Notes: a model not told the origin generated them from the letters alone. Shown: positions 37,221-47,014, counted from the first letter of the stretch. The stretch is DNA of 64,000 nucleotides from Alphaproteobacteria bacterium (GCA_016722515.1 JADKJE010000001.1:124001-188000), one strand, 5' to 3'. Program-made: numbers and translations.

Positions 37221-38165
37221 CTACTTACCCAGAATTTCTTTTTCTTTAGCCTGTAACTCAACAATTTTGAGATCATGACCAAGCTTGATAACCGCACTAT
37301 CTATCTCCGCTCCGTCCAATTGTTTAGCTTTTGGGATCAGCCCTTCCTGAACCGATTTTTTATAAGCCACTAAAATATCCATCGATAACATAATATGCTG
37401 CATTTCTGTCATAGTTTCATTGCTAGTTTGATATTTGTTAAAAATGTTTTTCTGCACAACAGGATCTAGCAATAAGGCCGCTTTTTTAGCCATCATTTCT
37501 GAATTTACCCCATTGGTGTCTAACGCTCCCATCAATGAAGAATCACCTTGCATCATGGCTAATAACTTCATCATCTGCGGATAATCTTTGGCATTTTCAA
37601 GAATCACTAAAATGACATTACGTGCGAGCTTATAACTTTGTGATTTCTTAAGCCACAAAGGCTCAACTTCCTTGTTTTTGACTTGTTGTTTTTCAGTTTT
37701 CTCTTTGATGCTTTGCTTGTGACTCCGATCAATGCCTTCATGTTTGTCGTCATTGCCTCCAGAAATCAGCATACTATTAACCAGGAGAACTGAAAATACG
37801 AACACGACCACAACAGCAGCACCACGCACGAAACCGAAAGCCGCCCCCAGGCTCATATCAAAAATACCCATGCGCAAATGCCGTGTGACCCTGAGTAGCT
37901 GCGAATTAATAATACCAATGATGATAAAGCTGATAATAAACACAGAAACCGCAGCAGCAATCTGCGCTCCAAAAGGATTCTTAATGTATTGTTCCATCAA
38001 TGGCTGCGCATATTTAAGCCCCCAATAGGTAGCAGCAAAGGCACCTCCCCAGCAAAAGAAGGATAAAATAGTCGCTATAAACCCTGATACTAATCCAAGT
38101 ATCGTCGAGAGCGCGACCATGACAAAAAAGAATATATCCATGTAACCAAGCGCTAAACTATCCAT
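37221..38165 (-). CDS. cvpA: CvpA family membrane protein, extended
   Basis: CvpA is an inner-membrane protein linked to colicin V production and envelope homeostasis. The first ~150 residues hold four hydrophobic segments and the family's GFIATILSFFCWGGAF and GFVRGAAVVVVF regions. The protein is 314 residues, about twice the E. coli length, with a polar Lys/Glu-rich linker and a helical C-terminal domain. AGGA precedes ATG 38165. It follows radA by 31 bp, giving the thrS-infC-radA-cvpA series. Confidence 0.9.
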   Translation of the reverse strand: MDSLALGYMDIFFFVMVALSTILGLVSGFIATILSFFCWGGAFAATYWGLKYAQPLMEQYIKNPFGAQIAAAVSVFIISFIIIGIINSQLLRVTRHLRMGIFDMSLGAAFGFVRGAAVVVVFVFSVLLVNSMLISGGNDDKHEGIDRSHKQSIKEKTEKQQVKNKEVEPLWLKKSQSYKLARNVILVILENAKDYPQMMKLLAMMQGDSSLMGALDTNGVNSEMMAKKAALLLDPVVQKNIFNKYQTSNETMTEMQHIMLSMDILVAYKKSVQEGLIPKAKQLDGAEIDSAVIKLGHDLKIVELQAKEKEILGK

Positions 38166-38196
38166 ATATATCCTTATATATCCTTTTAAAGATCCA

Positions 38197-39597
38197 CTAG
38201 TGCACTGACTGCTCTGATTTTACATGCCGACTATTAGTATCAGCAAAGAGCCTTGAAATTTCCTTAACATGATTGATCAGTTTAAGATTTAACCCTTTTT
38301 CCTGAACTTTGACTTTACCGGGCACAATAGCATCGGTAAACCCTAATTTCATTGCTTCACGCAAGCGTGTGTCGGCTTGCCCTACCATCCGTACTTCACC
38401 CGACAACCCTACTTCACCAAAAACAACCGTATTGGACGGAAGCGGAATGGATGCCAGCGATGATACTAACGCAATAGCAACCGCTAAGTCAGCCGCAGGC
38501 TCACCAACTTTTAATCCACCAGCTACATTGAGATACACTTCTTTGTCCGCAATGGCCAAACCATAGCGCGTAGCCAGCACGGCAATAATCATAGCCAACC
38601 TGTTTGGATCCCAGCCAACAACTGCACGCCTGGGCGTCGCCAAATGAGAAGGAGCTACCAACGCCTGAATTTCAGTTAGTACCGGCCTTGTGCCTTCTAA
38701 CCCGGCAAAAACAACAGAACCACTACAGTCACCATCACGGTTAGAAAGAAAAATCTGGGAAGGGTTAGTGACTTCAACCAAGCCCACCTCAGCCATCTCA
38801 AAAACACCTATTTCGTTAGCCGCACCAAAACGGTTTTTGACCGATCTCAATATACGGAATTGATGTCCTCTTTCGCCTTCAAAATACAAAACCGTGTCCA
38901 CCATATGCTCAAGCAGCTTAGGACCTGCTATTTGCCCATCTTTAGTGACGTGGCCAACCAATACAAGTACAATATTCTTTTGTTTAGCTACCGTTATTAA
39001 TTCGTGCGCAGCTCCCCGCACTTGAGAAACGGTTCCAGGAGACGAGCCAATTTCATCCACATACATCGTCTGAATTGAATCAATAACAATTAAATCCGGC
39101 GCATCTGCCGATTTCATTGCTTTGACGATATCACCAACATCGGTAGATGCCGCCAACTGGACATTTGCATGGTTCAACCCCAAACGCCTGGCACGCATAC
39201 GAATTTGATTAACCGATTCTTCTCCAGAAATATAAGCTGTTTTAAATCCCTGCATTCCTAACAGAACAACCGTCTGTAGCAACAAGGTTGATTTACCAAT
39301 ACCAGGATCACCCCCTAATAAAATGGCAGATCCCTTAACGAAACCGCCCCCGAGGACACGATCAAATTCAGAAGAACCGCTATTCATCCGCGGAAGTTCA
39401 ATAGTATGCCCATCCAGCGACAAAAATTCGAGCTTGTTTTGCGATGATTTACTGGTGGAGGATGTAAGCTTTGACGATGCAACAACGGTTTCTTCAACCA
39501 ATGAATGCCATGCTCGGCACTGACCGCACTGACCACTCCATTTAGTGTGAACAGATCCGCATTGCTGACAAACAAACTGGGTTAACGGTTTTGCCAA
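38197..39597 (-). CDS. radA: DNA repair protein RadA
   Basis: A RecA-like ATPase and branch-migration helicase. The 466-residue protein has an N-terminal four-Cys zinc finger (Cys 10, 13, 24, 27), Walker A at 95-103 (GGDPGIGKST), the RadA-specific VKNRFG motif, and a C-terminal Lon-protease-like domain (GGLKVGEPAADLAVAIAL). The only in-frame start is TTG 39597, with GGGGGA just upstream; the preceding in-frame codon run begins at the infC stop. Translation is likely coupled to infC, whose stop is 18 bases away. Confidence 0.96.
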   Translation of the reverse strand: MAKPLTQFVCQQCGSVHTKWSGQCGQCRAWHSLVEETVVASSKLTSSTSKSSQNKLEFLSLDGHTIELPRMNSGSSEFDRVLGGGFVKGSAILLGGDPGIGKSTLLLQTVVLLGMQGFKTAYISGEESVNQIRMRARRLGLNHANVQLAASTDVGDIVKAMKSADAPDLIVIDSIQTMYVDEIGSSPGTVSQVRGAAHELITVAKQKNIVLVLVGHVTKDGQIAGPKLLEHMVDTVLYFEGERGHQFRILRSVKNRFGAANEIGVFEMAEVGLVEVTNPSQIFLSNRDGDCSGSVVFAGLEGTRPVLTEIQALVAPSHLATPRRAVVGWDPNRLAMIIAVLATRYGLAIADKEVYLNVAGGLKVGEPAADLAVAIALVSSLASIPLPSNTVVFGEVGLSGEVRMVGQADTRLREAMKLGFTDAIVPGKVKVQEKGLNLKLINHVKEISRLFADTNSRHVKSEQSVH

Positions 39598-39615
39598 ACA
39601 TCCCCCTTCTCTAGT

Positions 39616-40143
39616 TTATTTGGGTACAATCATCATCATAAGCTGCTTGTTTTCCATTCGGGGAGACAACTCAATTTTACCTTGCTCAGCAATATCAACA
39701 ACCATGCGATCCATCAAAACAAACACGATATCCTGGTGCGCAATTTCACGCCCACGGAATTTCAGTGTCACTTTCACTTTATCACCTTCTTCAAGGAATC
39801 GAACCATACTACGCAGTTTTACCTGGTAATCATTCGGGCCAATATTCGGCCTCAGTTTAATTTCCTTGATGGAAACCACTTTTTGTTTTTTCTTGGCTTC
39901 ATTCGCACGCTTTTGAGCTTCGTACTTATATTTGCCGAAATTGATGATTTTGCATACTGGGGGATCAGCATTGGGAGATATCTCAACCAAATCAAGCCCA
40001 AATTCGCGGGCTTTGATCATTGCTTCCTGGATAGTGACAACACCAATCATGCCACCATCTGGATCAATTAACCGCACTTTTTGTGCCGTAATTTCCCTAT
40101 TTGCCCTGGGGCCATTATCCCCTTTTTTAACGTTCGTATTTAT
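39616..40143 (-). CDS. infC: Translation initiation factor IF-3 with a rare ATA start
   Basis: IF-3 controls start-codon selection and ribosome splitting. Conserved IF-3 sequence (PRANREITAQKVRLIDPDGG) extends upstream of the first GTG (40077) to an ATA at 40143, where GGAG lies six bases upstream and an in-frame stop lies two codons before. From ATA the protein is 175 residues, normal for IF-3. No ATG, GTG or TTG fits. infC genes typically use near-cognate AUU/AUA/AUC starts so that IF-3 represses its own synthesis, and this looks like another case. thrS ends 33 bp upstream. Confidence 0.93.
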   Translation of the reverse strand: MNTNVKKGDNGPRANREITAQKVRLIDPDGGMIGVVTIQEAMIKAREFGLDLVEISPNADPPVCKIINFGKYKYEAQKRANEAKKKQKVVSIKEIKLRPNIGPNDYQVKLRSMVRFLEEGDKVKVTLKFRGREIAHQDIVFVLMDRMVVDIAEQGKIELSPRMENKQLMMMIVPK

Positions 40144-40175
40144 AAGTCACTCCATTATGAGTTATGCGTAAATTT

Positions 40176-42110
40176 TTAAGAAGAGGGTATAGCCGCTTCA
40201 GCCTTTAGTTTACCAATCGCTTCGCTAAGTGCAAGTACTTCTTGATTGGTTGAGCCAAGTCGACGAATTGAGACGGTTCTTTCTTCACGTTCATTCTTGC
40301 CAACCGCAATGATTACGGGCACTTTGGCATGGGAGTGAAAACGAATTTTATAATTAATTTTTTCACTGTTAATGTCTAAAACGGTATGAAGACCCGCATC
40401 AACCAGAGCCTGATGAACATCTTTGGCATAATCATCCACTTCATTTGTGATACTGCAGACAGCAACCTGAACTGGCGCTAACCATAGTGGAAAATGTCCA
40501 GCATAATGCTCAATCAAGATACCAATAAATCGCTCTAACGATCCGCAAATAGCCCGGTGCAACATAACGGGGCGATGCTTATTGCCATCTTGTCCTATGT
40601 AATTTGCATCAAGGCGTTCAGGCATCACAAAATCCACCTGCAATGTACCACATTGCCATTCACGACCGATAGCATCCCTTAAAACAAATTCAAGTTTAGG
40701 GCCATAAAAGGCCCCTTCTCCAGGATTAATGGTACACTCCAACCCAGCAGCAGACACCGCATCTCTCAATGCTTGTTCTGCTTTGTCCCACGTAGCATCT
40801 GTTCCTGAGCGTTTCTCAGGACGATCTGCGAATTTAATTTTAAACTCTTCAAATCCAAAATCTTTATAGACTTCCCTTAACAGATTACAGAAACTAATCG
40901 TTTCCGCGGTAATTTGATCTTCCGTACAGAAAATATGTGCATCATCCTGGGCAAACCCGCGAACGCGCATAATACCATGCAACGAACCAGAAGGCTCATT
41001 ACGGTGACAGGCACCAAATTCTGCCATACGTAAAGGTAGATCGCGATAACTTTTTGTCCCTTGGTTAAAAATTTGTACGTGGCATGGGCAATTCATCGGT
41101 TTAACGGCCAATACTTTATCCTCGGATTCCGAGGTAAACATATTTTCCCTGAATTTTTCCCAGTGCCCCGATTTTTCCCATAATGAACGGTCTACCAATA
41201 TCGGTGTTCTCACCTCCTGATATCCGCGCTTTTCCAATTTTTGACGAATATAATGTTGGATGGTTTGATATAAACGCCAACCATTACGATGCCAGAAAAT
41301 CTGGCCTACAGCTTCTTCCTGAACATGGAACAGTTCCATTTCTCTGCCTAAACGACGATGATCCCGGCGCTCTGCTTCTTCTAAACGATGCAAATGTTCC
41401 TGCAACTGCTTCTCATTTGCCCACGCTGTTCCGTACACGCGCTGCAGCATTTGGTTTTTACTGTCACCGCGCCAATAAGCACCGGCAACTTTCAATAATT
41501 TAAACGCTTTAATTTTACCCGTTGATGGAGCATGTGGCCCACGACAGAGATCTATAAACTGTCCCTGACGGTAAAGGCTAATCTGCTCTCCTGCAGGAAT
41601 CGAAGAAATAATTTCGGCCTTATAATGCTCACCCAAACCGTTAAAAAATTTAATTGCTTCGTCACGATCCCATTCTTCACGAACAATTGGCTCATTGCGC
41701 GCAACAATTTCTTTCATTTTATTTTCTATCGTTATCAGATCATCACTTGAGAATGGAGTCTCACGTGCAAAATCATAATAGAAGCCATTTTCAATAGCAG
41801 GACCGATGGTAACCTGGGTATCTGGATAAAGCTCTTTCACTGCCTCAGCCATAATATGTGCGGCATCATGCCGAATTAATTCGAGCGCTTCTTCGTCTTT
41901 TTCAGTCAAAATAGCAATCGTAGCGTCCTGCTTTATCACACGCGACAAATCCCATAATTCCCCATTAACACGAATGGCCAAGGCAATTTTATGCAAACTT
42001 ATGCTAATCGACCGAGCGATATCATCGCCAGTCACTGGGCCTGGATAGTGACGGCTATTGCCATCAGGAAAGGTAATCGTTAGCTGGTCAGTAGCAATTG
42101 CTTGTGACAT
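40176..42110 (-). CDS. thrS: Threonyl-tRNA synthetase
   Basis: Charges tRNA-Thr. The 644-residue protein has full architecture: N-terminal TGS domain (1-65), editing domain with HDAAHIMAEAV, the class II core with CHRNEPSGSLHGIMRVRGF... and the motif 3 block HRAICGSLERFIGILIEHY, and the anticodon-binding domain. The zinc ligands are in the MNCPCH region. First gene of thrS-infC-radA-cvpA. rpmI-rplT, often after infC, are not here. It is divergent from the oxidase-like gene at 42211. Confidence 0.97.
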   Translation of the reverse strand: MSQAIATDQLTITFPDGNSRHYPGPVTGDDIARSISISLHKIALAIRVNGELWDLSRVIKQDATIAILTEKDEEALELIRHDAAHIMAEAVKELYPDTQVTIGPAIENGFYYDFARETPFSSDDLITIENKMKEIVARNEPIVREEWDRDEAIKFFNGLGEHYKAEIISSIPAGEQISLYRQGQFIDLCRGPHAPSTGKIKAFKLLKVAGAYWRGDSKNQMLQRVYGTAWANEKQLQEHLHRLEEAERRDHRRLGREMELFHVQEEAVGQIFWHRNGWRLYQTIQHYIRQKLEKRGYQEVRTPILVDRSLWEKSGHWEKFRENMFTSESEDKVLAVKPMNCPCHVQIFNQGTKSYRDLPLRMAEFGACHRNEPSGSLHGIMRVRGFAQDDAHIFCTEDQITAETISFCNLLREVYKDFGFEEFKIKFADRPEKRSGTDATWDKAEQALRDAVSAAGLECTINPGEGAFYGPKLEFVLRDAIGREWQCGTLQVDFVMPERLDANYIGQDGNKHRPVMLHRAICGSLERFIGILIEHYAGHFPLWLAPVQVAVCSITNEVDDYAKDVHQALVDAGLHTVLDINSEKINYKIRFHSHAKVPVIIAVGKNEREERTVSIRRLGSTNQEVLALSEAIGKLKAEAAIPSS

Positions 42111-42210
42111 ATCTTCCTCGTAAAGCTTCGTTCAAGTCACTTATACTAGCTAATTGTTGCTCAATAGGGAACTATTTTTTGTCTTGTGAAAACCAAGCTA
42201 TTTAAATAGT

Positions 42211-43581
42211 ATGAGTCAAAAATTGGCACCTATAGACAATCCTATCACTACCCATCGTCAAAAAGAAGTCTATGCCTGGATTCTCCTAGCTTTATCTGCG
42301 CTTGCTCTTGCAGGAATATTTTCTATCTTATTGGTTGTTCAGCGAACGCCTGTATTACAGAATATTCTGCCTGGGCATGATTTTTTCCATACTGCACTTA
42401 CTGTACATGTCAATTTATCGGTTCTGGTTTGGATGTTATCGATCACAGGTGCGATGGGCTCTCTCCTTTACCCCAAATATCTTGATGGACTTGGCAGGTA
42501 CTTTGCCGTCTTAGCCGGACTGGGCGCTTTGGCTATGGCCTTATCTCCTTTTGGTGGAAGCGGGATACCATTCATGAATAATTATGTCCCCATTTTCTAT
42601 CATCCACTGTTTATTTTTGGGCTTTCCCTCTTTTTAGTAAGCTTGGCTGGCCATGCGTTAGTGGTTTGTTTTTCAGCCAAATTAGGCAAAACGCATGAAA
42701 CACTGGCATTTACTACCGGCATCTATAGTTCGGTATTCATGGTGATTTTCGCTTTAGTGTATTTTGTCATTTCCTATTATAAACTTAAATTTGAAAATGC
42801 CTCCTATCCAGATTTAGAACACTATTATAACCTCCTCTTTTGGGGGGGAGGCCATATTTTACAAATGGCGTATACCCAGATTATGTCAATCGCCTGGTTA
42901 TGGATTTTATACAAGGTTACTTCCCAGGAAATTCGTTTCAGCCGAATATTACAGCTCTTGTTTATAGGAAATGCGCTTTTAGCCATTTTAAGCATACCGG
43001 CCTATCTCGTTTATCCTGTTGCCAGCAGTGATTTCCAGTACTTCTTTACCCAGCATATGCGATATGTCGGGGGGGTACTGCCGGTTGTCATTACGTTGCT
43101 ATACGCCCGCCCCTTATTTTCCCTACTTAAAAAATTCCCATTTGGTTTAACCGCTCCAGCCCTTTGCTTGGCTTATTCTCTAGTGCTGTTTTATATGGGG
43201 GGTACATTAGGGTGGCTAATTACTGGTGCTAATGTGACTATACCCGCCCATTATCATGGTTCCATCATTGGCATCAGCATTGCCTTGATTGGTTGGGTAC
43301 AGATCATGTTACCTGAAATTGGTTGCGCCCCACTTGAGGGCAAAATGATACGCTGGCAACCCCATATTCTGGCTATTGGTCAAATACTACATATTTCTGG
43401 ACTTGCTCTGTCTGGTGGCTATGGAGCCCTCCGCAAGGATCCCAGCCTTATTATCAATACCAAAATAAAAATATGTATGGGAATCATGGGGTTAGGCGGA
43501 TTGCTGGCTATTATAGGCGGTTTATTGTTTGTTATCCCCTGTTTGTTAACGTTAATGAAAAGAAGTAAGCATTATAATTAA
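42211..43581 (+). CDS. Haem-copper oxidase subunit I-like membrane protein
   Basis: A 456-residue protein with about 12 membrane helices. It shows haem-copper oxidase features: a TM2 His (FFHTALTVHVNLSVLVW), GGGHILQMAYTQIM like the CuB helix, and AHYHGSIIGISIAL like the haem ligand pair. It resembles the short cbb3/NOR-like branch. The usual CuB His pair is not obvious (only TQHMRYVGG). No subunit II or accessory gene is adjacent. It may be a stand-alone oxidase-like protein; activity cannot be judged from sequence alone. No ribosome site is obvious before ATG 42211. Confidence 0.72.
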   Translation: MSQKLAPIDNPITTHRQKEVYAWILLALSALALAGIFSILLVVQRTPVLQNILPGHDFFHTALTVHVNLSVLVWMLSITGAMGSLLYPKYLDGLGRYFAVLAGLGALAMALSPFGGSGIPFMNNYVPIFYHPLFIFGLSLFLVSLAGHALVVCFSAKLGKTHETLAFTTGIYSSVFMVIFALVYFVISYYKLKFENASYPDLEHYYNLLFWGGGHILQMAYTQIMSIAWLWILYKVTSQEIRFSRILQLLFIGNALLAILSIPAYLVYPVASSDFQYFFTQHMRYVGGVLPVVITLLYARPLFSLLKKFPFGLTAPALCLAYSLVLFYMGGTLGWLITGANVTIPAHYHGSIIGISIALIGWVQIMLPEIGCAPLEGKMIRWQPHILAIGQILHISGLALSGGYGALRKDPSLIINTKIKICMGIMGLGGLLAIIGGLLFVIPCLLTLMKRSKHYN

Positions 43582-43684
43582 TCATATGAACCGCTACCTC
43601 TGTATTTCACTCAATCGTTAACGCTTGTTAATTGTTAATTATTAATCATTTTCACATTCAACGAAATAATGGAGTTACTAAATT

Positions 43685-44965
43685 ATGGGATCAGGACATT
43701 CTTCTAAACACGAAATGACGGTACTTCCCAACGGCTTAACGATTTTTTCCGAAAATATGCCCGATATCGAAACGGTAACCATCAGCGTATGGGTCAATAG
43801 TGGTAGCCGAAACGAAGGTAAAGATGAGCATGGAATCTCCCATTTTTTAGAACATATGGCCTTTAAAGGGACGCAAACACGTACAGCATTAGACATCGCC
43901 CAGCAATTCGACAATATCGGCGGTATGTTTAATGCGTATACCGGTCGTGAAAATACCGTCTATTACGCCAAAGTCCTTAAAGAAGACATGGGTATCGCCC
44001 TAGATATCTTAGCGGACATCCTGCAACACTCCACCATGAATCCAGACGAAATTGTGAAGGAACGCAATGTCATCCTTCAAGAAATTGCCTCTACCCACGA
44101 TACTCCTGATGATATTGTTTTTGACTATTTTCAAGAACAGGTTTATCCCGGACAGGCGCTTGGTCGTCCGATCCTCGGCACGCCGGAAACCGTCTCATCA
44201 TTCGAACAATCCCATCTACTGGATTATGTTAAACGCTACCATTGTGCTAGCAACATGATCGTATCTGCGGCAGGAAACCTCGATCACGATACGCTAGTAA
44301 CCCTTGCCGGCTCGCTTTTTAAATACTTACCCAAAGGAGAACGAACCACACAAACACAAGCGTATTATACTGGCGGTGACAAGCGTATTGAACGGGATTT
44401 AGAGCAAGTTCAATTTGTACTTGGTTTCAATGGAATATCATATCTCAGCGATGATGTTTATTCCCTCAGCATGCTTGCTGATATTTTAGGCGGTGGAATG
44501 TCCTCCCGTCTGTTCCAGGAAGTTCGTGAAAAACGAGGTCTTGTTTATAGCATTGCCTGTATCCCTCATAATTATGCCGACGGAGGAATTTTTTCTATCT
44601 ATGCAGGAACCGGTGAAGAAGAGTTACCGGTTTTAGTTGATGTAATTGCAGAAGAATTACACAAAATAACACAGAATGTAACTCAAGATGAGATGCTTAG
44701 GGCGCGCAATCAGGTCAAAGCCGCACTTCTGATGGCGCAGGAAAGCAGCACCTCTAGAGCTGAAAAATTAGCCCGCCATTATTTGCGCTACGGCAGGATC
44801 ATTCCGCTCGAAGAAACCCTTGAAAAGCTTGCCGCGGTCAAGATTCAAGACGTTCACAATTTAATGGAAAAATTTCTTCATACTGTACCGACTGTAACGG
44901 CCATAGGTAACCTCCAAAACCTCCCTTCTTATGAGCATATCACTAGCAGAATAGCCACACGATAA
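43685..44965 (+). CDS. M16 family zinc peptidase
   Basis: A pitrilysin-type peptidase related to mitochondrial processing peptidase beta. The 426-residue protein has the inverted zinc motif HxxEH (residues 53-57, HFLEHMAFKGT), the downstream Glu ligand region, RENTVYYAKVL and the substrate-clamp GGGMSSRLFQEVREKRGLVY. All catalytic residues are present, so it is an active-type subunit. No signal peptide. GGAG lies ten bases before ATG 43685. In many alphaproteobacteria the gene follows thrC; here it stands alone. Confidence 0.94.
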   Translation: MGSGHSSKHEMTVLPNGLTIFSENMPDIETVTISVWVNSGSRNEGKDEHGISHFLEHMAFKGTQTRTALDIAQQFDNIGGMFNAYTGRENTVYYAKVLKEDMGIALDILADILQHSTMNPDEIVKERNVILQEIASTHDTPDDIVFDYFQEQVYPGQALGRPILGTPETVSSFEQSHLLDYVKRYHCASNMIVSAAGNLDHDTLVTLAGSLFKYLPKGERTTQTQAYYTGGDKRIERDLEQVQFVLGFNGISYLSDDVYSLSMLADILGGGMSSRLFQEVREKRGLVYSIACIPHNYADGGIFSIYAGTGEEELPVLVDVIAEELHKITQNVTQDEMLRARNQVKAALLMAQESSTSRAEKLARHYLRYGRIIPLEETLEKLAAVKIQDVHNLMEKFLHTVPTVTAIGNLQNLPSYEHITSRIATR

Positions 44966-45002
44966 TGCGTCCCATTCGCTTATAAATTCTACATAATTGG
45001 TG

Positions 45003-45030
45003 TTTACATCTTTAAAAACATCGTTATAAT
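45003..45030 (+). promoter_or_regulatory. Putative promoter with consensus TATAAT
   Basis: TTTACA (45003-45008) and TATAAT (45025-45030) with a 16-base spacer, upstream of the small gene at 45097. The -10 is a perfect consensus. Confidence 0.55.
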
Positions 45031-45054
45031 GATGCACGCAGGGAAATTTTAGCT

Positions 45055-45068
45055 AGTACGTTCGTACT
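45055..45068 (+). promoter_or_regulatory. Palindrome in the leader of the 45097 gene
   Basis: AGTACG and CGTACT separated by TT form a short inverted repeat between the promoter at 45003-45030 and the start codon. It could be an operator or a small leader hairpin. No regulator is identifiable. Confidence 0.35.
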
Positions 45069-45096
45069 CGTAACCTTTAAACATATGGGGTTTAAC

Positions 45097-45438
45097 ATGA
45101 TTCAACTAAAGATTAACGATGGTTCGTCTGAGTTTTTAACGCTGGCCGCGTTGAAGCACCAGATTCGTTCCGATCGGCTTCCAAACAGACACGATGTCTT
45201 CCGTTTTATTAATGTAAGGGGTTTAATTTTAAACGTTTCCCGAGAATCGGTGAACAGGGTCATTCGTGAACGTTACAGCCCTTGTGAAGTCACCCTGACC
45301 GAAGACGATAAAATCACCTATCAAGAGAAGGGCTTAGTAACTATTCTGCAACCTATTTCGCCGATTCGATGGCAAATGGGACAATCGATTATTTTTAAAG
45401 CTCGATTATTTCAAACGGTTCCCGCAAGTTACGTTTAA
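45097..45438 (+). CDS. Small protein of unknown function
   Basis: A 113-residue soluble protein with no signal, basic and Arg-rich in the middle (DRLPNRHDVFRFINVRG), likely alpha/beta. I chose ATG 45097 because GGGG lies six bases upstream; an ATG at 45085 is also in frame. It has a strong promoter-like sequence and a palindrome in its leader, so it may be a regulated single gene. Not recognised. Confidence 0.6.
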   Translation: MIQLKINDGSSEFLTLAALKHQIRSDRLPNRHDVFRFINVRGLILNVSRESVNRVIRERYSPCEVTLTEDDKITYQEKGLVTILQPISPIRWQMGQSIIFKARLFQTVPASYV

Positions 45439-45480
45439 CACCACCTCTAGTACAAACAATTATACTATAGGTGAGTGTCA

Positions 45481-46554
45481 TTACGTTCTCGTGCGTACAG
45501 AACTAAGTGGTGAGTTTGCTTGATTTGCACGCTCACTAATAATTCGATCCGCAAAATTCAATTTATCGTGTTCGATGAGTTTGTTACTTACGGGTATTAT
45601 CAATGGTTTCTTGAGGCCTTGGGCATCTTTTATTGTTTTCTCCAACGCATCCCAAAGAGTTCCTTGCACCTCAGCAAAGGAGAGTAACTCAGGCATTTTT
45701 TGGCGAAGCTTTGAAGCTGACCCAAGTTCTTCAAGCGCCATTTTTCGCGCTGTCTCGGCATGAATAAATTCTACACCATCGACATTGTCAACCATACCAC
45801 TTTTATCTATGTTTATATGTGAGCTAAAATAAGGCAAAATATTAGTTTCATATTCGGCCTCATTGAAAAAAGGCTTAAATCCTTTGAATATATTATAAAC
45901 AGAAGCCATCATTCCAATGTTATCCTGATCTCCTCCAGAAAAACGTTCTTGTACATAGGAGACTAAATAAGGACAATTTTTATAAAGATATTCAACCACA
46001 GCACGATAGAGGATTTCCTGAGGTAGAATAGGGTTATTAAAGGCGGATATCATAGTAATGGGTGGAAGCTTATAAACCCTCTCAGCTACCGCATTAAACG
46101 CACATTCCGCCAATTTTGGGTGAGCAAGTTTTCCGTCACCCATACCCGCTTCTTCACCAATATTGGCTAAAATCAGGTTTAATTTCTCATATTCGCCATT
46201 CTTAGCAGCATTGAGCCCTGCTTGGATAAGGCAGGGTACAGTAGGCGCTACTCTTGCCAAAAATACATGTCGAAAAATAGAAAACTGCGATGCACTCATC
46301 TCCCGTCTTTCTGATAAATCGGCAAGATCATGAAAAACCTTATGATTCATGGCCTTATGTGAAGTCAAGCTATCCTCAAATTTTTGAAACTCAGAGGATA
46401 AGTCAAACCCGCTATCTGTAACAAAATGTCTCTGATCATTAAATAAATTAAGATGAACACCGCTTCCGATAAGATTAGTAGTAAATCTACTAACAGCGGA
46501 TTTCCGAAGCCCCTGATTACTGCCACCACGCGAAAAAACTGTTGCTAATTTCAT
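45481..46554 (-). CDS. Probable haem-oxygenase-like diiron (HDO/PqqC-like) protein
   Basis: A 357-residue all-helical protein. The central part looks like the haem-oxygenase-like metal-binding fold: FRHVFLARVAPTVPCL, then NIGEEAGMGDGKLAHPKL (the E...H helix typical of iron-containing redox enzymes of this group), then YFSSHINIDKSG with a further His in VEFIHAETARKMA. The best-known members in intracellular bacteria are CADD-like proteins. Ligand assignment is by eye; the spacing of the last His is unusual. The N- and C-terminal extensions are unassigned. It faces an AT-rich divergent promoter region shared with the sensor kinase. Confidence 0.55.
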   Translation of the reverse strand: MKLATVFSRGGSNQGLRKSAVSRFTTNLIGSGVHLNLFNDQRHFVTDSGFDLSSEFQKFEDSLTSHKAMNHKVFHDLADLSERREMSASQFSIFRHVFLARVAPTVPCLIQAGLNAAKNGEYEKLNLILANIGEEAGMGDGKLAHPKLAECAFNAVAERVYKLPPITMISAFNNPILPQEILYRAVVEYLYKNCPYLVSYVQERFSGGDQDNIGMMASVYNIFKGFKPFFNEAEYETNILPYFSSHINIDKSGMVDNVDGVEFIHAETARKMALEELGSASKLRQKMPELLSFAEVQGTLWDALEKTIKDAQGLKKPLIIPVSNKLIEHDKLNFADRIISERANQANSPLSSVRTRT

Positions 46555-46957
46555 AAGTCAATACTTTACTTCATGTTGAATGTTGATAAATTTAAGTCGA
46601 AAAATACGTGCTTTTGCAATTAGAAGCGTATCTATAAACATTAGAGGATATTTTATATATTCTCTAAATATTTATTTAGTTACCCCTAAATTAACCTAAT
46701 AAAACAAGTTAAAAATCAAAAAACTTCGTATAATACTAATCTTTGGCCTATTCTATTCTATAAATCCATATTCTGCAATTTTATTTTTTGTCACACAAGC
46801 TTCATAAACCAATATAACAAAATAAAAAACATTATTAATAAAAATATTATCACAATAATTACTCAACGAACACATTAAAACACACAAACAAATCAACAAT
46901 TAAAATATGTTATTTAAACCAACGATTATATCATCTATGGTTTAACTAAGTTGTTGA
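46555..46957. other. Extremely AT-rich divergent intergenic region
   Basis: About 400 bp between the divergent HDO-like and sensor kinase genes, rich in A and T runs. I see no gene, tRNA or strong repeat. It probably contains both promoters. There is no clear cluster of DnaA boxes, so I do not call an origin. Confidence 0.5.
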
Positions 46958-47014
46958 TTGATTGAGTTATTTAGCCTAGTATGGGCATCTCCTATTTTAC
47001 TTATAAAAACAACA

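Noticed and set aside
43618..43650. Cluster of TTAA motifs before the M16 peptidase as CtrA sites
   Set aside because: The spacing between TTAA pairs is not the seven bases of a CtrA box; AT-richness explains the cluster.
46555..46957. Replication origin in the AT-rich gap
   Set aside because: No cluster of DnaA boxes and no origin-linked genes nearby.
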